Assembly: GCA_030824275.1 (NCBI GenBank)
Contig: JAVBXY010000035.1
Span: 186,001-250,000, forward strand
DNA: 64,000 bases
Direction: 5' to 3'
Origin: Rhodocyclaceae bacterium
GTDB lineage: Bacteria; Pseudomonadota; Gammaproteobacteria; Burkholderiales; Rhodocyclaceae
Positions 18,928 through 26,671 of the stretch are shown piece after piece (the stretch's first letter is position 1; every line of letters starts with the position of its first letter). The position numbers and the translations under genes are program-made. The notes under the pieces were generated by a model. The model was not told where the DNA came from. It saw only the letters and a program-made list of their open reading frames with translations, and did no database searches.

Positions 18928-18949
18928 GTCCCGCCAGAGCCGACTATTA
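18928..18949 (+). repeat. Interspersed 22-bp repeat, degenerate copy 2
   Basis: Reads CGCCAGAGCCGACTATT, preceded by ATCGCCGTC. It spans the 23-bp gap between the ABC-2 permease gene and the PilG-like gene and touches the permease stop codon. It shares the AGAGCC variant with the copy at 20778. Confidence 0.6.
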
Positions 18950-19747
18950 CTGGAAATCGCGACGGCGGAAGGTGATCACCGCCAGGCTGACCAGCAGCGC
19001 CGCATAACTGGTCGCCATTACCACGCCCCCCAGCAGCGCCAGCGTGTCCGGCACCACGCCGTACATAGGCCAGGCGCGCCAGTCGAGTCGCGACAGGTCG
19101 GGCAGGAACCACTGGATGGCATCAATGATCGGCGCAAGCTTCATGATGGCCGCATCGCCTTCGGCACCGGCGGCGAGATACTCGGCCACCGCGCCCAGGC
19201 TCTTGCCGCCCGCCGCAAACGCCAGCCCTAAGGCCAACGGCAGCATCGGCACAGTAGATAGGCTGGCGATCCACAAGGCAAATGCTGCTACCACGGCGGC
19301 GTCGAACCACAGGCCGACAATGGTCAGCCAATACGGCCCGCCCGAGGCGATTTTGAAACCCTGGACATAGCTACCACCGGAATTCAGCACCACCAGCCAC
19401 AAGAACACGCCCAGCATCGCGGCGGCCAGCGCCAGCAAGCCGAGCACCCCAAGATAGCGACCGACCATGTAATGCCCGCGCGGGACGGGGTAGGTCAGAG
19501 CGAACAGCACGGTCCGCCGCTCGATCTCGCGACCAACCAATTCCTGGACCCAGAATAAGGCAAACAGGATCAGGGAAAAACGGATTCCGGAAAGACCAAC
19601 ATCAAGCGCCACCGTCCGCGGCTGGCGCGGGGAAAACGCAGCGGAAAGGTAAGCAACCCCGACGAGCAGGGTACCGAGAATCAGAATACCCTGAATACTA
19701 CGACTGCGAAGTCCAGCCCGCCAAGCAGAGGTGAGGAAAGCGATCAA
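18947..19747 (-). CDS. ABC-2 type permease, PilI-like
   Basis: 266 residues with six hydrophobic helices and the ABC-2 layout (cytoplasmic N-terminus, long loop with VGREIERRTVLFALTYPVPR between helices 2 and 3). It would be the membrane part for the ATPase at 17182-18078. The start is TTG at 19747, immediately adjoining the pilin stop (TAA TTG), so expression almost certainly depends on coupling to the pilin. Gene order pilin-permease-TPR protein-ATPase differs from the Myxococcus order pilA-pilG-pilH-pilI but has the same parts. Confidence 0.8.
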   Translation of the reverse strand: MIAFLTSAWRAGLRSRSIQGILILGTLLVGVAYLSAAFSPRQPRTVALDVGLSGIRFSLILFALFWVQELVGREIERRTVLFALTYPVPRGHYMVGRYLGVLGLLALAAAMLGVFLWLVVLNSGGSYVQGFKIASGGPYWLTIVGLWFDAAVVAAFALWIASLSTVPMLPLALGLAFAAGGKSLGAVAEYLAAGAEGDAAIMKLAPIIDAIQWFLPDLSRLDWRAWPMYGVVPDTLALLGGVVMATSYAALLVSLAVITFRRRDFQ

Positions 19748-19927
19748 TTAGTTTGCGCTCGCCACGGCATTGGTCAAAACATTTTTGGCATCGGCCTGGG
19801 CTGCCTTGTTCTCGGCTTTCTTGGTGTACGCGCTGAATTGCGGAATCGCAATCGCGGCAAGAATGCCAATGATCGCCACCACAATCATCAACTCTATCAA
19901 CGTGAAGCCTTGCGATTTCGCACTCAT
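19748..19927 (-). CDS. Short type IV pilin (second copy)
   Basis: 59-residue prepilin. The leader MSAKSQG is cut before [20 protein letters not shown], the class IVa processing site with E5. The mature chain is only 52 residues: the N-terminal helix plus a short charged tail ([17 protein letters not shown]), with no globular domain and no cysteine. This is even shorter than the Geobacter PilA of about 61 residues. Aromatics are F1, F24 and Y27 only. I chose the ATG at 19927, with GGAG upstream, because it places the cleavage site after seven residues. Closely similar to the pilin at 20427-20609. Confidence 0.88.
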   Translation of the reverse strand: MSAKSQGFTLIELMIVVAIIGILAAIAIPQFSAYTKKAENKAAQADAKNVLTNAVASAN

Positions 19928-19963
19928 AGCACTTACTCCAATGGATATCAATAGACGCTAGAC

Positions 19964-19989
19964 CAAAAAAAGCGCGCTAAAAGCGCGCT
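19964..19989 (-). terminator. Intrinsic terminator between the small secreted protein gene and the second pilin
   Basis: Two AGCGCGCT arms (19971-19978 and 19982-19989) form an eight-base stem with a three-base loop; read on the minus strand the stem is followed by seven T. It would end transcripts coming from the first pilin promoter and limit expression of the downstream pilin/ABC genes. Confidence 0.75.
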
Positions 19990-20015
19990 CTTTCTTAGAC
20001 TAGCCAAGCAACTAA

Positions 20016-20381
20016 TCAGGACGATCCGGCGGCGGCAAGCTTAGTGGTGGCAGCAGCAGCAGCAGCGGTCAGTGCAGCAGCAGCATTAGCGTAACCGCTA
20101 GCGGAATCAGCGACCTTCTCGACAGCGCCACCATTAGAATGCCCGCCAAAGGACTGATTGCCCTTGGTCGACGTGGCACCCACGGCAGCAGCGCTCGCAT
20201 CTTCCTGGAAATCAACTTGCGTGTTGGCCGAGCAACGCGGGGTGAACCCCGTCGCGACGAACTTGGTGCGAGGCGAGGAATCACTTGCAACAGCGGTGGC
20301 AGTTCCACCGGCGCAAACCGTGGCAGCCATCGAAGCAGCCGAAGCGACACACAGGGACAGAGCGACAATAATTTTCTTCAT
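20016..20381 (-). CDS. Small secreted alanine-rich protein between two pilin genes
   Basis: 121 residues, no recognised family. A clear Sec signal peptide (MKKIIVALSLCVASAASMA) is followed by a mature region with two cysteines (C23, C50) that could form a disulfide, a Ser/Gly-rich middle and an Ala-rich tail of low complexity. It is preceded by an AGGAG site, lies 45 bp after one pilin and before a terminator and the next pilin. Because both pilins lack a globular domain, this protein could be a separate periplasmic or surface partner of the fibre, by analogy with split pilins in Geobacter; that is inference only. Confidence 0.7.
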   Translation of the reverse strand: MKKIIVALSLCVASAASMAATVCAGGTATAVASDSSPRTKFVATGFTPRCSANTQVDFQEDASAAAVGATSTKGNQSFGGHSNGGAVEKVADSASGYANAAAALTAAAAAATTKLAAAGSS

Positions 20382-20426
20382 TTAGATAACTCCTGAAAAT
20401 TGAACGAGACTCGATCTTGCGATCGA

Positions 20427-20609
20427 TCAGGTTGTACCGGCCACGGCTTGCGTCAGGATGTTCTTGGCATCCGACTGAGCAGACTTGTTTTCAGCCTTTT
20501 TGGTGTACTCGCTGAACTGCGGAATAGCGATGGCGGCCAGAATACCGATAATCGCAACCACGATCATCAGCTCAATCAGGGTGAAACCCTTTTGCAACGT
20601 CTTTTTCAT
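20427..20609 (-). CDS. Short type IV pilin (first copy)
   Basis: 60-residue prepilin: leader MKKTLQKG, then [20 protein letters not shown] and a 32-residue tail ending AVAGTT. The mature chain is 52 residues with F1, E5, F24 and Y27; no globular domain. The ATG at 20609 has AGGAGA eight bases upstream; an in-frame GTG/ATG farther upstream would give an over-long leader. A -24/-12 element lies about 50 bases upstream, in keeping with sigma-54 control of many pilA genes. It differs from the second pilin at about one third of tail positions. Confidence 0.9.
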   Translation of the reverse strand: MKKTLQKGFTLIELMIVVAIIGILAAIAIPQFSEYTKKAENKSAQSDAKNILTQAVAGTT

Positions 20610-20658
20610 GCGAATTCTCCTGTAGGAAAAGTGCGACATCTGTCGCTGAATCTTCTAA

Positions 20659-20674
20659 AGCATAAGTCGGGCCA
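20659..20674 (-). promoter_or_regulatory. Candidate sigma-54 promoter of the first pilin
   Basis: Minus-strand TGGCCCGACTTATGCT has the invariant GG-N10-GC spacing of -24/-12 promoters and matches TGGCAC-N5-TTGCW except at two positions. A start near 20648 would give a leader of roughly 38 bases to the pilin ATG. Confidence 0.55.
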
Positions 20675-20777
20675 ACTCGCCTACCCCACTACTATGAGGA
20701 AATACCCAATACCAGAATCAGAATCGACAAAAATTGTCACATCAAACCCCAAACCCGTCACTCATACAGTAATCGCC

Positions 20778-20799
20778 GTATCGCCAGAGCCGACTTTTC
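20778..20799 (+). repeat. Interspersed 22-bp repeat, copy 3
   Basis: GTA followed by TCGCCAGAGCCGACTTTTC, preceded by AATCGCC. It sits just downstream of the HD-GYP gene, upstream of the pilin promoter, in the 205-bp intergenic gap. Confidence 0.75.
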
Positions 20800-20814
20800 T
20801 CGGTGATTATCTGG

Positions 20815-22440
20815 CTAGTTCGCCAAGGCAAGCTCGTCCACCTCGTCAATCTGGCTCGGGTCGAGAAACTGTTCGGCGTAACGACGATAGACCTTCTGCT
20901 TGACGAAGATATCGAACAGGTCTGGGTCAATGTGTCCGCCCTTCTTGAAGTTCGCCATGATCCCCATCGCCTGCGAAAGTTTCATACCCGGCTTGTAGGG
21001 GCGATCCTTGGCGGTCAATGCCTCAAAAATATCGGCAATTCCCATCATGCGCGCCTGAGGTGACATCTGCTCACGGGTCAGGCCCTTGGGATAGCCTTTA
21101 CCGTCCATACGCTCGTGATGACCGCCGGCGTATTCGGGCACGTTCTGCAAATGCTTGGGCCAGGGCAACTGCTCCAGCATCTTGATGGTGGCGACGATGT
21201 GGTAGTTGATGATGTCGCGTTCTTTTTGGGTCAACGTCCCCGCCCGGATGGTCAGGTTCTCTACTTCGTCTGCGGTGAGAAACTCGGTTTCGACACCATC
21301 CAGATTGCGCCACTTGCGCTGGCTACCGATATCGCGCACCCGCTGGAGTGCCTCATCCTTCATCATTTCGCCACCGACATTGGTCTTGCGCAGGAATTCA
21401 CGGTCGGCATCCAATATCCGCAATTCTGCTTCGCATTCAGCCTGAATCCGGTCTTCAGCCATGGCATCGCGTACATCACGAAGAGCGAGCTGCTGACGCA
21501 AGGCGTAAATCTCTGCATCTCGTTTGAGCACCTCGAAACGGGTGTCGACCAACTGGATGCGATCAAAGATGGTTTGCAGCTTGGTGGCCTTGTCGACCAC
21601 ATGGACCGGCGTGGTTACCTTGCCGCAGTCGTGCAGCAAACCGGCAATCTTCAGTTCATAACGCCCCCGGTCATCCATGTCGAAAGATGCCAGGGGGCCG
21701 ATGCTTGAATTATTGACCGCTTCGGCCAGCATCATGGTCAATGCCGGCACACGTTGACAATGCCCCCCCGTGTAGGGCGATTTCTCGTCAATGGCAAGGT
21801 TGATGAGATTGATGAAAGATTCGAACAGTTCTTCGAGCTGAGTGATCAACAAGCGATTGGTCAGCGCGATGGCAGCCTGGGACGCCAGCGATTCGGCAAG
21901 ACTTTGGTCCGCCGACGCGAATGGCACTACGGCACCAGTGGCCGGGTCATGCGCATTGATCAGTTGCAGCACACCAATGATTTCACCTTCATGGTTCTTC
22001 ATCGGAACCGTGAGAAAGGATTGGGAGCGATAGCCGGTGCGCTCATCGAAGCGGCGCGTCCCGGAGAAATCGAAGCCTGCCTCTGTATAGGCGTCGGCAA
22101 TGTTGACCGTCTTGTCGTGGATCGCGGCATACACCGCCACCATCGAGTCGTTGTGCTCGCCCTTTTCATCGGCAAACGGCAGATTGGGGAAATTTATTTC
22201 ATTCCCCGTCGTCCCGCCCATCGCAATATGGAGAGAGTCGGTCCGCAGGATCTCGAAACGTAATGCCTTGCCATCTTCGGTCACGCGATAGAGCGTCCCA
22301 CCATCGGCATGGGTAATGGTTTTTGCCGCGACAAGAATGGTCTCCAGCAGCCGATTGATGTCGCGCTCCTTGGATAGCGCAACACCGATATCGTTGAGTT
22401 GCTCCAGGCGAAGCAGCAGATCGTCGGCAGTCCCCTCCAT
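20815..22440 (-). CDS. GAF-HD-GYP protein, probable c-di-GMP phosphodiesterase
   Basis: 541 residues. GAF domain at about 10-195, a linker helix, then an HD-GYP domain: HDCGK at H270-D271 and the HHERMDGKGYP motif at 441-451. In canonical HD-GYP proteins these motifs are about 60 residues apart; here about 170, so roughly 105 extra residues (a charged, coiled-coil-like stretch) are inserted between them. The metal and GYP residues are intact, so activity is plausible. It follows the PilB-like gene by 11 bp and precedes the pilin promoter region. Confidence 0.87.
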   Translation of the reverse strand: MEGTADDLLLRLEQLNDIGVALSKERDINRLLETILVAAKTITHADGGTLYRVTEDGKALRFEILRTDSLHIAMGGTTGNEINFPNLPFADEKGEHNDSMVAVYAAIHDKTVNIADAYTEAGFDFSGTRRFDERTGYRSQSFLTVPMKNHEGEIIGVLQLINAHDPATGAVVPFASADQSLAESLASQAAIALTNRLLITQLEELFESFINLINLAIDEKSPYTGGHCQRVPALTMMLAEAVNNSSIGPLASFDMDDRGRYELKIAGLLHDCGKVTTPVHVVDKATKLQTIFDRIQLVDTRFEVLKRDAEIYALRQQLALRDVRDAMAEDRIQAECEAELRILDADREFLRKTNVGGEMMKDEALQRVRDIGSQRKWRNLDGVETEFLTADEVENLTIRAGTLTQKERDIINYHIVATIKMLEQLPWPKHLQNVPEYAGGHHERMDGKGYPKGLTREQMSPQARMMGIADIFEALTAKDRPYKPGMKLSQAMGIMANFKKGGHIDPDLFDIFVKQKVYRRYAEQFLDPSQIDEVDELALAN

Positions 22441-22451
22441 TGATGCCTCCC

Positions 22452-24830
22452 TTACTTGATGCAGACGGCGCGCACTTGTTTGAGATCGGTGACGCCCTGC
22501 AAGGCTTTCTCCAGGCCATCCATTTTCAGCGTCAACATGCCGTCCTCCAGTGCCTGGGCGAACAGTTGTGCGACGCGGGCGTGCTCCTGAATCAGCTTTT
22601 TCAGTGGCTCGGTACCGATCATCAACTCATGCAAACCGACCCGTCCCTTGTAGCCGCTGCCACCACAGGTATCGCATCCCTTGGCACGGGTAAACACCAG
22701 ATGACCGTCCTTGCCATAGTCCTGAATCAGCCGTGCCTCGGTGGCGGCATAGGCGGCGGCCTTGTCCTTCAAGAAGGGCGCAGTGTTATCCAGTTCGCTG
22801 CAATATTCCATCATGAACAGCCGGACTTCTTCGGCATCCGGCGTGTAACTCTCCTTGCACTTGCACAGGCGTTTTGCCAGTCGCTGGGCAAGAATCCCCA
22901 GCAGGGCATCGGAGAAGTTGAAGGGGTCCATGCCCATATCGAGCAGGCGAATGATCGATTCCGGCGCGCTGTTGGTATGCAGCGTGGCGAACACAAGGTG
23001 GCCGGTCAGCGAGGCTTCGATGCCGATGCCGGTGGTCTCGGCATCGCGCATTTCGCCGACCATGATGATGTCCGGGTCAGCGCGGAGGAAGGCCTTCATG
23101 ACCGTGGCGAAGTCCATCACCTTCTTGTTGACCTGAACCTGCCGCAGACCTTTCTGGGTGATTTCCACAGGGTCTTCCGCAGTCCATATCTTGGTATCCA
23201 CCGTGTTCAGATATCCCAGGACCGAGTGCAGTGTCGTGGTCTTGCCGGAGCCCGTTGGGCCGCAGACGAAGAACAGGCCGTAGGGTTTGGAGATGGTTGC
23301 CTTGAGCTTGGTCAGGTTGGTCGGTAAAACGCCCAGTTTGTCGAGCGGAATCGGTTCACCGCCGGCAAGAATACGCATCACGACATCTTCGACGCCGCCG
23401 GTCGATGGAATGGTCGCCACCCGCAATTCGATATCCAGCGGACCATACTTCTTGAACTTGATCTTGCCATCCTGGGGCTTGCGGCGTTCGGCAATGTCCA
23501 GGTCGCACATGATCTTCAAGCGCGCCACCATGGCATTGCGATAACTGGCCGGGACTTCGATGTATTTGGCCAGCGAGCCATCCTTGCGGAAACGGATCAG
23601 CACCTTGTCCTTGCCCAGACCCGGCTCGATGTGGATGTCCGAGGCACCCTGCTGGTAGGCATCGATGATGATCTTGTTGACCAGTTTGACCAGTTCGTTG
23701 TCGGCCGCTGCGGAGACATCGTCACCACCGCTCCCCTCGCCCTCCATCTCGTCCTGATCGAGCGTGGACAACAAGTCGCCAACGGAAGAGTCATCGGTAA
23801 AGCCGGGCACGCCACTGGCGCCAAACAGCTGATCCAGGGTCAGACGGAACTCGTGGTTGGTCGTAATCCGATAGGCAATCTTCGCTCGCGGAAATACGTT
23901 ATTGACCACTCGTGAACCCTTGACCTGCTCCGGGTCCATACACACAACCAGAACACCATCAGGACCTTCTTCCACGGGAGCCCACTGGTTCTGCTCGAGA
24001 TATTCGCGTTTCAGGTTTTTCAACAGATCGATGGGTTTGATACGGTCACTCTTGAAGGATTCGTACGGAACCCCAAAGAATTTTGACAAGGCACCGCCCA
24101 ATGCCGGCTGTTTGACCTGGAACTCGTTCATCAGCACATCTTCAAGGTCCAGGTTTTTGCGTCGGGCTGTACGCTGTGCAAGTTCCAGTTCCTGCGCGGA
24201 AATCACTGCATCGGAAACCAGGAAGTCATACTTGGTCTTGACGACATGAGCCGGCTTGTTGCGCTGGGAAAACGCGATGGCAAGCGTTTCGCACAAGCCC
24301 TTGACGCCCTCTTCCGCCACTTCGGTGAATGGCACGCCCGCTTTGTTGTTGATGATCTGAACGACACCAAGCAACTCTCCGTTCTGGGCATCCATAACCG
24401 ACGCCACCAGCATTTGCTTGGTCCGATATCCGGTCCGCTTGTCCACTTCCTGCAAAAAGCGCAAAGAGGGGTTGATGGCCTTCAGCTCGGTTTCGTCGTA
24501 AACGTCTCGGATATTGACCGTTTTCTTGGCCAAGGCGACGTGGCCGGCGATACTCTGATCAGCAATCGGCAGACGCAGGTCTTTGAAGGAATTCAGCCCG
24601 GTCTTGACCTTGGAAACAATGGATGCCTTGTCTTCGCCAACGGAATAGATGGTCAGGCGATCCGCATTGAACAGATCGCAAATCTCTCCCGACAGCTCAA
24701 GCATGATTTCGTCGATGTTCGACGTTGCATGGATCTTGTTGGTAACCGTCTGAAGACTCTTGAAGAACTCAAGACGGCTATTAACATCTGACGCACCGGC
24801 TTCGGCTGTGGCGCTCGGAACAGCACTCAT
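22452..24830 (-). CDS. pilB: PilB/GspE-family assembly ATPase with N-terminal GAF domain
   Basis: 792 residues, about 220 longer than usual PilB because of an N-terminal GAF domain (about 17-190). An MshEN/T2SSE-N-like domain (210-340) follows, then the ATPase: GASDIHIEP Asp box, Walker A GPTGSGKTT at 524-532, Walker B RADPDIIMVGEMRD, His box ATLHTNSA, and a zinc motif pairing CKCKE with CDTCGGSGYKGR. It should power polymerisation of the nearby pilins from the cytoplasmic face. No PilC, PilM-Q or PilT genes are linked. The start overlaps the upstream stop by four bases. Confidence 0.9.
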   Translation of the reverse strand: MSAVPSATAEAGASDVNSRLEFFKSLQTVTNKIHATSNIDEIMLELSGEICDLFNADRLTIYSVGEDKASIVSKVKTGLNSFKDLRLPIADQSIAGHVALAKKTVNIRDVYDETELKAINPSLRFLQEVDKRTGYRTKQMLVASVMDAQNGELLGVVQIINNKAGVPFTEVAEEGVKGLCETLAIAFSQRNKPAHVVKTKYDFLVSDAVISAQELELAQRTARRKNLDLEDVLMNEFQVKQPALGGALSKFFGVPYESFKSDRIKPIDLLKNLKREYLEQNQWAPVEEGPDGVLVVCMDPEQVKGSRVVNNVFPRAKIAYRITTNHEFRLTLDQLFGASGVPGFTDDSSVGDLLSTLDQDEMEGEGSGGDDVSAAADNELVKLVNKIIIDAYQQGASDIHIEPGLGKDKVLIRFRKDGSLAKYIEVPASYRNAMVARLKIMCDLDIAERRKPQDGKIKFKKYGPLDIELRVATIPSTGGVEDVVMRILAGGEPIPLDKLGVLPTNLTKLKATISKPYGLFFVCGPTGSGKTTTLHSVLGYLNTVDTKIWTAEDPVEITQKGLRQVQVNKKVMDFATVMKAFLRADPDIIMVGEMRDAETTGIGIEASLTGHLVFATLHTNSAPESIIRLLDMGMDPFNFSDALLGILAQRLAKRLCKCKESYTPDAEEVRLFMMEYCSELDNTAPFLKDKAAAYAATEARLIQDYGKDGHLVFTRAKGCDTCGGSGYKGRVGLHELMIGTEPLKKLIQEHARVAQLFAQALEDGMLTLKMDGLEKALQGVTDLKQVRAVCIK

Positions 24831-25900
24831 TCGATGGACTCCATAGTGCCAGCGCGAGCCCTCATCCCACCGTCAAGAAGGGCGGCGTGGAGTCCGCGCT
24901 GGGAAAGCAGAAACGCCGCGGCGGAACTGCGACGTCCCGTCTGGCAATAGACAATGTATTCTTTTCCGGGGTCGAGTGACCCAGAGGCTTGGCGAACGTC
25001 ATTCAACGGAATATTGATCGCCCCAGGATAGCCATCCGCTTGATATTCGGCAGGATAGCGCACATCAATCCAGACGGCTCCGGCAGCCACTCGCTTTTCC
25101 GCATCCTCAGGCGATAGGCGTTGCAACAGGGGAGCCCGTAACAGCGCATCAAAGTCCTGCTTTGACAAACGCAACAAGGTGCCGTCGGTTTTCATCGATA
25201 CTGTCGCGTTCCGTGAAGTATCGGCCACCAAGGCTTCTTCGCCAAAGGCATCGCCTTCTTTTAGCTCGGCCAATTGAACGGTGGACCCGGCAACCAGACG
25301 CGACACCTTGCAGCGACCACTCTCGATCAAATAGTAATAGTCGCCCGGATCACCTTGGCGAATGATGGTATCGCCCCGCTTGACCAAGACACGCTGAAAA
25401 CGGCCAAGCAACGCCTGGATATTCGCCGGCGGTAGAGAGGCGAAAGCCCCCTCGGTCAGGTTGCTGACGGCAAACATGCCGGACATCATCCGCCAGTCGG
25501 TGGTATCCGTAGCCGTGTCGGGGGAGGCCCCGGGAACAGCCAACTGACTCCAGGTAACCATGATGTCCAAGGTATCTTCACCAAGGCTAAGCAACTCGAC
25601 ATCGGTAATCGCATGAGTGGCCGATGGCAGCATGTCACCATGCACCAGTGGCGCGTTTGCCCGATCATGCCCGCCGACGATGACCCGCACACTGCCATCC
25701 CCCCCCACGACCTTGAGCTGTCCCTGTATCAGGTAGACCACCTGATCCGTCCAATTTATCGCGCGTAGCGGGTCCGTCCCTCGTGAAAATGATTGGGTAC
25801 GGCATACGGGCAGCAGTTCGCGCAGGCGTTCGCTGCCCAGCGATACCATGGGTTGAAGTCGGGTCAGCAGCTCGAGACTTACCTGCGCGCTCATGGTCAT
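24827..25900 (-). CDS. Dual cyclic-nucleotide-binding protein fused to rhodanese
   Basis: 357 residues. The first cNMP-binding domain (about 10-125) is degenerate; the second (about 155-255) keeps the phosphate-binding cassette FGEEALVADTSRNAT with E221 and R230. A C-terminal rhodanese domain (265-350) has the active-site loop YCQTGRR with C319 as sulfur carrier. No DNA-binding domain is present, so it is not a CRP regulator. Encoded between a phosphodiesterase-like protein and PilB, it is a natural cAMP reader of this module. Overlaps both neighbours by four bases. Confidence 0.88.
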   Translation of the reverse strand: MTMSAQVSLELLTRLQPMVSLGSERLRELLPVCRTQSFSRGTDPLRAINWTDQVVYLIQGQLKVVGGDGSVRVIVGGHDRANAPLVHGDMLPSATHAITDVELLSLGEDTLDIMVTWSQLAVPGASPDTATDTTDWRMMSGMFAVSNLTEGAFASLPPANIQALLGRFQRVLVKRGDTIIRQGDPGDYYYLIESGRCKVSRLVAGSTVQLAELKEGDAFGEEALVADTSRNATVSMKTDGTLLRLSKQDFDALLRAPLLQRLSPEDAEKRVAAGAVWIDVRYPAEYQADGYPGAINIPLNDVRQASGSLDPGKEYIVYCQTGRRSSAAAFLLSQRGLHAALLDGGMRARAGTMESIE

Positions 25901-26664
25901 ATCTCGAACAGCTGATTGTTCTGCAGCATGCCGGGACGGAACTCGCCAATACAGTCCTCGATTTCCTGCATGGTCAACTCGATCTGCCCGGGTTTGAGGT
26001 GAGTGATGAATACTTCAGCATCCCGTTGCAGTTGCTCCAGTTCCTCCAGCAGCATGCTCGGGCACAAGTGCAGTGAGGCCGTCGCCAGCTTCTTCTCCCT
26101 ATCGGAGAAAGCACATTCGATGATCAGGTAGCGAAGATTGCGTATCCGATTGACGCAAGTCCAGAGGTCCGGACACGGACCGGTATCGCCGGTAAATACA
26201 AGACTGTTTTGCCCGGAATCGAGATGGTAGCCCACGGCCGGTACAGTATGGTTGGCGGGCAAGGGCGTAATTTTTCGGCCATCGATATCAATCGTCTCGC
26301 CAAGCTTGATGACAGAAAACTGAAGAAATGGCTTTTCCGCCGTGGGGATCTCGCTGAAGTCTGGCCAGATCGCCCAATTGAATACATGTGCCCGCAGGAT
26401 TTCCAGCGTCGCCTCTGTCGCGTGCACTATCAGCGGCCGGTTTCGCATGTCACCCACCGTATCGACAATGAAGGGCAAGCAGGCAACATGGTCGAGATGG
26501 GAATGGGTAATGAAGACATGATCGATCTGGGCAAGCTCCGCTATCGCCAGATCGCCGACTCCGGTTCCGGCGTCGATCAATATGTCGTGATCCACCAGCA
26601 GCGAAGTGGTCCGCAAATGGCGACCACCTATGCCCCCGCTACAACCGAGTATGCGTACCTTCAT
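25897..26664 (-). CDS. Metallo-beta-lactamase-fold hydrolase, probable cyclic-nucleotide phosphodiesterase
   Basis: 255 residues. VRILGCSGGIGG, LIDAGTG, the metal motif THSHLDHVACLP, FTGDTG and ITHLKPG give a complete binuclear metal site. The overall pattern resembles class II/PDE1-like cAMP phosphodiesterases and RNase Z relatives; adjacency to an adenylate cyclase and a cNMP-binding protein favours cAMP hydrolysis. The ATG at 26664 begins the strand leading into the glycine loop and is seven bases after the cyclase stop; an upstream extension would overlap the cyclase. Confidence 0.8.
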   Translation of the reverse strand: MKVRILGCSGGIGGRHLRTTSLLVDHDILIDAGTGVGDLAIAELAQIDHVFITHSHLDHVACLPFIVDTVGDMRNRPLIVHATEATLEILRAHVFNWAIWPDFSEIPTAEKPFLQFSVIKLGETIDIDGRKITPLPANHTVPAVGYHLDSGQNSLVFTGDTGPCPDLWTCVNRIRNLRYLIIECAFSDREKKLATASLHLCPSMLLEELEQLQRDAEVFITHLKPGQIELTMQEIEDCIGEFRPGMLQNNQLFEI

Positions 26665-26671
26665 GATCGGA

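Noticed and set aside
20427-20609. Short pilin as a conductive e-pilin
   Set aside because: Only F1, F24 and Y27 are aromatic and the last 25 residues have none; Geobacter-type conductive pilins have aromatics along the whole chain.
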